Positions 58,993 to 64,000 of a stretch of 64,000 bases of DNA are shown in pieces; position 1 is the stretch's first letter; each line of letters begins with the position of its first letter. The stretch lies in NCBI GenBank assembly GCA_002383485.1, contig DFYY01000005.1, forward strand, positions 18,534-82,533, written 5' to 3'. Under the pieces are notes generated by a model. The model was given only the letters and a program-made list of their open reading frames with translations, was not told where the DNA came from and did no database searches. The position numbers and the translations under genes were made by a program. This DNA comes from Bacteroidales bacterium UBA4070. Its GTDB lineage: Bacteria > Bacteroidota > Bacteroidia > Bacteroidales > VadinHA17.

Positions 58993-61629
58993 TTAAAGCC
59001 CGGCCCTCTGACGCCTGGACAAATGATCAGATGCCTGGAGGATCTTCAGCTTCAGGTCAGCCGGGTAGTCAGGGTGATCATCAAGGAACTTCTCAACTGT
59101 TGCACGTGCCTCCGGTGAATGGTGACCGGCTAGTGTGGTTGATATCCAGCCTCCGGGGAAGAAGATGTCACCGGTGCTCTTTATCTCTTCCAGCAGTTCA
59201 AGTGAGGGGAGTATGTAATGCTCAGATCTCTCAGCCACAGAAGGATGATGGAGATATCCGAGCGCCTCAAGTACCCATGGCTCGCGCTCACGGCTGGCCG
59301 GGTCACGGAGGCTTTCAAAGAAGGTATCGCGGACCGCTGCATCGGCAGACACTGCAGGTACCACAAAATCAAAACGGGCAAGCCGCTCCTTACCGGCAAT
59401 CCGTGAGCGCTGCCCGGCAATGATCTGATCAGTCCCGGGGTGACCCTTCAGTGCCAGTGTCAGTGCCAGTGTGCAGAGTTCATCTTCGCTCAGGCTGACG
59501 CCGCCGGCAAGAGCATTGACATTGGTCATCTTGCCAATATGTGCTGTGCCGGGAAGCTTCCCGCTTTTCCACAATGCGGCCAGGTAATCAATTCCCTGAG
59601 GTGTGACTGTTATATTTCTCAGCGTGCCGAACCAGGACCGTTTTTCAGCAGGGCTCTCGGCTGACTCCATCCTGCCTCTCAGCATTGCCTCTGTCTCCAC
59701 TGCCCGGGCTGCCCGTTCCTCAGCTGAGAGCCAGTTCCACCATGCCGATGAGAACCTGCCTGACAGGTAATTACGGAGCTGGAGATCAGAGATGACTTGC
59801 AGATCCCTTGATGCAGTTGCATGAAAATCGGCTGGGAGTATTACCCCGTTGACGAGGTTTTCATACATATTAATCCATAGTATCCCTTTCAGCAGCGGAT
59901 CCTTAATATCAGGCAGATGCACTGTCAGGTATTTCGCTGTCAGGCTGTCAAAAAGGAAGGTGCCGTATGCCCTTCCGGAAATGTCCGGGATTATGCATAA
60001 AGGCCTTTCAGCGGTAGTGATGTAGGAATCCCGTTCGGCCGGTTCTAGGTCAGCGATGACGGTATCAGACCTGGTTATCACCATTGTCCTCAGCGTCTGA
60101 GGCCAGTGTCTCAGAGTCCCAAACGGGTCATCCTCCCGAAATGAGATCCTGTAACTGTCTCCCTCTGTGATGACTGGAGTTATGACCGGCATGCCGGCCT
60201 CCCTGACCCACATCCTGCTCCATTCCTCGAGGGGTTTCCGGGATGTCTCTTCCAGTATTGTCACCAGGTCATCCCACCGTGCATTGCCCCAGGAGTATTC
60301 CTTCAGGTAGACCTGTAACCCCTTCTTCAGGTTTTCCTCTCCGGCCAGCTGTTCAAGCTGCCGCATCACTATGGGAGCCTTGTTGTAGATGATACCGCCG
60401 TAAAGCGATCCGGCATCCTTCATGTTGCCCAGTTCCTGGATTATCGGGTTGGTGCCGCGGGTACGGTCTACCTCATAGGCAACCGGGTAACGCGAGAGTA
60501 GGAACCGCAGATCATGGTTTATAGCGGGGAAATCAGGCCCGGCAATCTTGTCTGACATGTAGCCGGCAAACACCTCCTTCAGCCAGACGTCATCGAACCA
60601 CTTCATCGTAACCAGGTCACCGAACCAGATGTGCGATGTCTCATGGGCTATAAGTGAGGCCCGTGAAAGACGTTCGTTGAGGGTTGGTGAAGCCTCGAGA
60701 AACAGGGAGGAGGCCCTGTAAAATATTGACCCCGGATGCTCCATGCCGCTGTACTGGAACGGCGGCAGAAGCACAAAACCGAACTTGTCAAACGGATAGG
60801 GTATCTGAGTGTATTCCTCCAGACATTTCAGGGCGCTGTAATGCAGCCGGAAGATCTCTCCGGCGTTGTTCTCAACATAATCGGGGCGGGTCTCACGGTG
60901 AAACATCTCCATTTTTACCCCTTCAATCTCCTTCTCCACCACCTCAAACCTGCCTGCGGCGAAAGCAAACAGGTATGTGCTGATGGGTTTGGTCTCGCTG
61001 AAGCGAAGGGTGACCCTTCCGTCAGTTGTGTCTGCCGAGATGACAGGATTATTTGACATTGCCCGGTAAGATACCGGGATATCCAGTGCCAGTGTGAAGC
61101 GCCCCTTGATGTCAGGCTGATCAAAGCAGGGGAATGCCGTTGAAGCTCTGTCGGGAACGAACAGCGTATATAGATATTCATCGTTCCTGTTCAGCGAGAG
61201 GTCCCCGGCACGGAATCCGACCTCCACACGGTTGTAACTTTTTGACAGGAGACTCCTGTCAATCACAATATGACCGTTGGTCATCGCGGCCTCTGCCAGT
61301 CGGCCGTTAACGGAGACCGACCTGAGGTGATCTGCAGGAACATTGAAATCGATCACCAGCGGCTCGCGGCCGGAGGTACATTCAAACTCTATCACGGCTG
61401 TTCCTTCCACCGGAGTCTGCCTGCATGTGTCAATCGTGAAAACCAGGTTGTATCTCACATCCTTAAGGGTCTCATACCTGTACGTGGCCAGGAGCCTGGT
61501 GACTCCGGGGGCGGTGTACTCCGTCCGGTCTGCACGGCCGCAGGACGAAAGTGCCAGGATGGCCAGCACCGGGGCTGCCGCTCTGAACAAAAATGCCGGC
61601 AGCAGGTGGAGTGGCCGTTTTGTTTTCAT
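58993..61629 (-). CDS. M1-family aminopeptidase, lipoprotein
   Basis: 878 residues. A long signal region (RPLHLLPAFLFRAAAPVLAILALSSC) ends in a lipoprotein Cys. The M1 exopeptidase motif is GMEHPGSIFY (in place of GAMEN) and the zinc site is HETSHIWFGD with Glu in WLKEVFAGY 18 residues on. YGGIIYNKAPIVMRQLE matches the conserved Tyr region. The C-terminal 280 residues are helical (the M1 ERAP-type tail). It would remove N-terminal residues from peptides in the periplasm. The upstream region carries the TGCAAGTTCCAT element shared with the PH-domain gene. Confidence 0.94.
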   Translation of the reverse strand: MKTKRPLHLLPAFLFRAAAPVLAILALSSCGRADRTEYTAPGVTRLLATYRYETLKDVRYNLVFTIDTCRQTPVEGTAVIEFECTSGREPLVIDFNVPADHLRSVSVNGRLAEAAMTNGHIVIDRSLLSKSYNRVEVGFRAGDLSLNRNDEYLYTLFVPDRASTAFPCFDQPDIKGRFTLALDIPVSYRAMSNNPVISADTTDGRVTLRFSETKPISTYLFAFAAGRFEVVEKEIEGVKMEMFHRETRPDYVENNAGEIFRLHYSALKCLEEYTQIPYPFDKFGFVLLPPFQYSGMEHPGSIFYRASSLFLEASPTLNERLSRASLIAHETSHIWFGDLVTMKWFDDVWLKEVFAGYMSDKIAGPDFPAINHDLRFLLSRYPVAYEVDRTRGTNPIIQELGNMKDAGSLYGGIIYNKAPIVMRQLEQLAGEENLKKGLQVYLKEYSWGNARWDDLVTILEETSRKPLEEWSRMWVREAGMPVITPVITEGDSYRISFREDDPFGTLRHWPQTLRTMVITRSDTVIADLEPAERDSYITTAERPLCIIPDISGRAYGTFLFDSLTAKYLTVHLPDIKDPLLKGILWINMYENLVNGVILPADFHATASRDLQVISDLQLRNYLSGRFSSAWWNWLSAEERAARAVETEAMLRGRMESAESPAEKRSWFGTLRNITVTPQGIDYLAALWKSGKLPGTAHIGKMTNVNALAGGVSLSEDELCTLALTLALKGHPGTDQIIAGQRSRIAGKERLARFDFVVPAVSADAAVRDTFFESLRDPASREREPWVLEALGYLHHPSVAERSEHYILPSLELLEEIKSTGDIFFPGGWISTTLAGHHSPEARATVEKFLDDHPDYPADLKLKILQASDHLSRRQRAGL

Positions 61630-61856
61630 TCGGTTATTAAACTCTTATTTTATTGGTCGAATGGAACTTGCATTAAATTTAATAATCATATCCTTTTAAG
61701 TGAGTTCCTGCTCATGCAAGTTTCATAGACCGAAAGATAAAAGAAAAAACTCTGATACTTGCCTGTCAGCTCCCGCCAAAACAGAAATCAATTGACCTTC
61801 ACGGCTCTGACTTTAGAGACTTTATGGACTTTCGACTCTGCGGACTTGCGACTTTT
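61630..61856. other. Intergenic region with repeated TGCAAGTT motif and GACTT repeats
   Basis: 227 bases between the PH-domain stop and the M1 peptidase ATG. A 13-base motif occurs as ATGGAACTTGCAT (61661-61673) and inverted as ATGCAAGTTTCAT (61714-61726), forming a large imperfect palindrome. GACTT or GACTC recurs at 61809, 61818, 61827, 61834, 61843 and 61850. No gene is seen. Confidence 0.6.
61654..61672 (-). promoter_or_regulatory. TGCAAGTTCCATT element upstream of the M1 peptidase gene
   Basis: TGCAAGTTCCATTCGACCA (61672-61654 on the minus strand) lies about 25 bases upstream of ATG 61629. A near-identical element lies upstream of the PH-domain gene at 62276-62258, so it may be a shared operator or promoter part. 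Confidence 0.45.
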
Positions 61857-62225
61857 CTAGCACAGTTCCTGGAACTTCTGCCTGTATGTCAGTGGCTGGG
61901 CTATGTTGTGGAATGTCTCCGAGGTTCCGCCGGTGCCAATGATAGTTATGGATCCGAAGTTAAATATCCGGCCCAGGACTGTCTGGTCGACATTCACCGT
62001 TTCGATCTTCGATAGGTTCATCTCAAAAGTACGGCGGGCAATGAAGCCCTCCTTGATGACTATACGGCGGTTTGTTATGACGAACTCGGAGAGCCACCGC
62101 TTCATCCAGGCATAAATTGTCAGGGTAAAAATCGATTTAAGTGTAAAGAAAATTACCCAGTGGTATTTGGTCTCATAGACCACGTTCTCATCCTTGATGA
62201 GATGGCCGTCGACATAGCTTCCCAT
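61857..62225 (-). CDS. Bacterial PH-domain (YdbS-like) membrane protein
   Basis: 122 residues. VIFFTLKSIFTLTIYAWM is one hydrophobic segment, ITNRRIVIKEGFIARRTFEMNLSKIETVNV (in parts) and GRIFNFGSITIIGTGGT are the bacterial PH2/YdbS fold. These proteins sit in the cytoplasmic membrane and have no firmly known role. The usual second membrane helix is absent or short. The TGCAAGTTCCATT element lies 33-51 bases upstream. Confidence 0.87.
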   Translation of the reverse strand: MGSYVDGHLIKDENVVYETKYHWVIFFTLKSIFTLTIYAWMKRWLSEFVITNRRIVIKEGFIARRTFEMNLSKIETVNVDQTVLGRIFNFGSITIIGTGGTSETFHNIAQPLTYRQKFQELC

Positions 62226-62257
62226 TATTTTCTTCGTAAGTTAAATATGTAATACAA

Positions 62258-62276
62258 TGGTTTAATGGAACTTGCA
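62258..62276 (-). promoter_or_regulatory. TGCAAGTTCCATT element upstream of the PH-domain gene
   Basis: TGCAAGTTCCATTAAACCA (62276-62258 on the minus strand) differs in two bases from the element before the M1 peptidase gene and lies 33 bases upstream of ATG 62225. Confidence 0.45.
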
Positions 62277-62345
62277 CATACTGTTATTTTCAAGTACTGT
62301 GTCAGCAGTTACTCGTACGGGATTTGATTATCTGCCTGGTGTAAC

Positions 62346-62732
62346 TCAATCGGTTACCTTGACCGGTTTGTCTTCGCTCTGCCATAGCCCGTGCTTGGTA
62401 CATACGGCCATGGCGCTCAGGTTCATGGAGACATCGGGGGCCACAATGTAATAGTCGACCTCGAAGTGGTTCGGCAGGTGAGAGTTGACGCCGGCTGAGT
62501 AGCGTGTCTCTGCCAACAGGGTCTCGCGGTTCCAGAGCTGGATTACACTTATGTAGTGGTCGTCCTCATCAGGATGCGGATACTCATCTCCGAGGCGCAC
62601 CTTGACGGCGAATTTTTCTCCGCGTTTAACGCTGTCAGGACAGATGACATGAGGCATGTGACGGTCGAGATAGTCGCGCATGACCTCCTTCTCCTCCTTC
62701 TCTATGTCAATGGCTTTGAATACTCTTGGCAT
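62346..62732 (-). CDS. Class II superoxide reductase (neelaredoxin)
   Basis: 128 residues. The iron-binding site is complete: DRHMPHVICP (first His), YPHPDEDDHYI (two His) and AVCTKHGLW (Cys and last His). Glu/Lys near GEKFAVKV fits the catalytic Lys loop. It lacks the N-terminal desulforedoxin domain with four Cys, so it is the single-iron class II type. It reduces superoxide to peroxide without making oxygen, a defence typical of anaerobes. It lies alone, 73 bases after the aldo/keto reductase stop. Confidence 0.94.
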   Translation of the reverse strand: MPRVFKAIDIEKEEKEVMRDYLDRHMPHVICPDSVKRGEKFAVKVRLGDEYPHPDEDDHYISVIQLWNRETLLAETRYSAGVNSHLPNHFEVDYYIVAPDVSMNLSAMAVCTKHGLWQSEDKPVKVTD

Positions 62733-62805
62733 GATTTTTTGTTTTTATAACAACTATACTGTTCAGTTTGATCGGTTGCTGTGATAAATTTAAGAAGATT
62801 TAATA

Positions 62806-63765
62806 TCAATGTTGCATACTGAACTCTTCAAAAGGAATAAAATCGAGGTCTGAGGCCACGACATTCTCCTGCACCTGATCAGGGTTCTTGCCTCCCGGTA
62901 TGACTGTATGACAGGCAGGGTGTGAGATACAGAACCTCAGGCTTATCTGTGCCATGGTGTGTGGTGCATATTTGTCGAAGAGAGGCTGGTATCCCTGCAG
63001 GGACCTCAGGTAGTCAGCCAGCTTCTCCGGCGAGAGGTTGAACCGGCGGTGGTCGTTGTCGCCGAAGGTGGATGTGCTGCTGAATTTTCCCGAGAGGAAT
63101 CCGAAGAGGAGGGGGATGCGGACAATAACTCCCGTGCCATATTTGAGTGCCACAGGGAAGAGCACCTCCTCGGCCTTGCGTTCGAGCAGGTTATACCTGA
63201 CCTGGATGACATCCAGGAGTTCATGGTGTCTCTCGAGGATATGTGCCTGTTCGGTCTCCATGAACGACTGCACGCTCCACCCCGCATGTTTTATCTTACC
63301 CGCTTTCTTCAGTCGCTCGAGGGCGAGCCACGGCTCGTCGCGTTCGAGGATGTCAAGATCGGGACTGTGCAGCTGGAGGATATCGAGGGCCTCGACGTTA
63401 AGGCGCCTGATGCTCTGTTCAGCGGCAAACTCCAGGTGTTTAACCGAGTAATCGCTGTTTGCCGGGGTGATTCTATGCTCCTGTCCGCGGAAGGGATAGA
63501 AGTTGTTTCCCGCCTTGGTGGCGATAATGATCCTGTCTTTGTCAGTTCTCTGGTCGAGCACCTCCCTGATCAGTTCCTCGGAGTGGCCGAAGCCGTAGAC
63601 GTCGGCGGTGTCAATGAATGTCACCCCGGCATCGAGGGCTGCATGAATGGCCTTGCGCGATTTGTCGTCGTCAGTTTTCCCCCAGTCGCGTCCGCTGATA
63701 CCCCATGCACCGAAGCCGACTGTTGATATGACAGGGCCATTGGCGCCCAGTTTTGTGTATTTCAT
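62806..63765 (-). CDS. Aldo/keto reductase
   Basis: 319 residues. KYTKLGANGPVISTVGFGAWGISG is the usual opening (in parts), FIDTADVYGFGHSEELI carries the catalytic Asp and Tyr, KAGNNFYPF the Lys, and LDILQLHSPD the His position. SLRFCISHPACHTVIPGGKNPDQVQEN near the end is the NADP-binding part. It reduces aldehydes or ketones; the substrate is unknown. The gene is upstream of the superoxide reductase on the same strand. Confidence 0.93.
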   Translation of the reverse strand: MKYTKLGANGPVISTVGFGAWGISGRDWGKTDDDKSRKAIHAALDAGVTFIDTADVYGFGHSEELIREVLDQRTDKDRIIIATKAGNNFYPFRGQEHRITPANSDYSVKHLEFAAEQSIRRLNVEALDILQLHSPDLDILERDEPWLALERLKKAGKIKHAGWSVQSFMETEQAHILERHHELLDVIQVRYNLLERKAEEVLFPVALKYGTGVIVRIPLLFGFLSGKFSSTSTFGDNDHRRFNLSPEKLADYLRSLQGYQPLFDKYAPHTMAQISLRFCISHPACHTVIPGGKNPDQVQENVVASDLDFIPFEEFSMQH

Positions 63766-63914
63766 AGTCTCATGAATTTATGTAAAGATGCAAATCTGGA
63801 CTTTAATTTCAAATTTTCTTTGAGATGGATGGTGGAATAATGAAGGAAGGGTAAGTTTAAGATGATAGGAATAATGCCGGAGCGGATGCCGGGGAAAATC
63901 TTATGGAGCATCTT

Positions 63915-63946
63915 TTTGGTAAATAAATAAAATAGTTGTATCTTTG
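63915..63946 (+). promoter_or_regulatory. Bacteroidota-type promoter for the tRNA gene
   Basis: TTTG (63915-63918), a 20-base spacer and TATCTTTG (63939-63946) match the consensus fully. Transcription would begin near 63953, just before the tRNA at 63956. Confidence 0.8.
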
Positions 63947-63955
63947 CACCCATAT

Positions 63956-64000
63956 TGCGGGGTGGAGCAGTGGCAGCTCGTTGGGCTCATAACCCAAAGG
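63956..64000 (+). tRNA. Initiator tRNA-Met (anticodon CAT), 5' part
   Basis: The first 45 bases of a tRNA: acceptor strand TGCGGGG, D arm GAGCAGTGGCAGCTC, anticodon stem TTGGG/CCCAA with loop CTCATAA (anticodon 63988-63990). Three consecutive G-C pairs in the anticodon stem are the initiator hallmark. The 3' part is off the window. Confidence 0.92.

Noticed and set aside
63762..63953. 63-residue minus-strand frame upstream of the aldo/keto reductase.
   Set aside because: AT-rich, no motif, and it overlaps the tRNA promoter on the other strand.

Overview
The window looks like a chromosomal segment of an uncultured, probably anaerobic member of the Bacteroidales (phylum Bacteroidota). The evidence is the combination of type IX secretion features (a gliding-type C-terminal sorting domain and a PorP/SprF protein), SusC-like TonB-receptor architecture, a GH92 mannosidase, many small lipoproteins, and several promoters matching the Bacteroidota pattern TTG/TTTG - N19-20 - TAnnTTTG. 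HydF, a class II superoxide reductase and multihaem cytochromes point to anaerobic or microaerophilic life. Base composition is close to balanced except for an AT-rich two-gene block at 55.9-58.5 kb.

Layout. 0-3 kb: a GH92 alpha-mannosidase (3' end off the window) and a DUF6340-type lipoprotein. 3.2-6.1 kb: a YceI / porin / YceI-lipoprotein / Rrf2 cassette. 6.2-10.6 kb: histidine ammonia-lyase with an unusual Ala-Cys-Gly cofactor tripeptide, then a pentahaem cytochrome and a porin with one haem motif. 10.7-14.6 kb: hydF, an aspartase and an RmuC-like protein. 14.8-21 kb: a T9SS export set consisting of a PorP/SprF protein, a 1612-residue repeat adhesin and a small DUF4347-like protein. 21-25 kb: GH105/GH88 hydrolase, a B12-binding MerR regulator with the CarH photoreceptor signature, a fasciclin lipoprotein gene broken by two in-frame stops, and an exported isoaspartyl methyltransferase. 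25-35 kb: sirtuin, two exported metalloproteases (M28, M6-like), two reductases of the SDR superfamily, ThiF-like and Nudix proteins, a serpin lipoprotein and a BASS transporter. 35-46 kb: TonB receptor, His-rich membrane protein, GH20 remnant, a nucleoside-hydrolase/FmdE-like fusion, a NapC/NirT-sulfatase-modifying-factor fusion, two Tat-exported sugar enzymes and a membrane-NTPase fusion. 46-49 kb: two gene remnants meeting tail to tail, an SLC1-type symporter and a nucleotide pyrophosphatase-like lipoprotein. 49-56 kb: queG and the complete sufBCDSE-sufT iron-sulfur operon. 56-58.5 kb: an AT-rich pair encoding an ATP-grasp/low-molecular-weight phosphatase fusion and a polysaccharide deacetylase. 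58.7-64 kb: a 50-residue Pmp3/YqaE protein, M1 aminopeptidase, PH-domain protein, superoxide reductase, aldo/keto reductase and the start of an initiator tRNA.

Functionally the segment mixes secreted degradation of glycans and proteins, an envelope redox layer, Fe-S and H-cluster assembly, and surface display. At least four genes are decayed (fasciclin, GH20, DNA-alkylation-repair, isochorismatase-like). The candidates for undescribed biology are the domain fusions at 38.8-40.1, 40.2-41.7, 44.2-45.9 and 55.9-57.5 kb, the YceI-porin-YceI-Rrf2 cassette, and a repeated intergenic motif at 61.6-62.3 kb. All family assignments come from reading motifs by eye; no database search was run.
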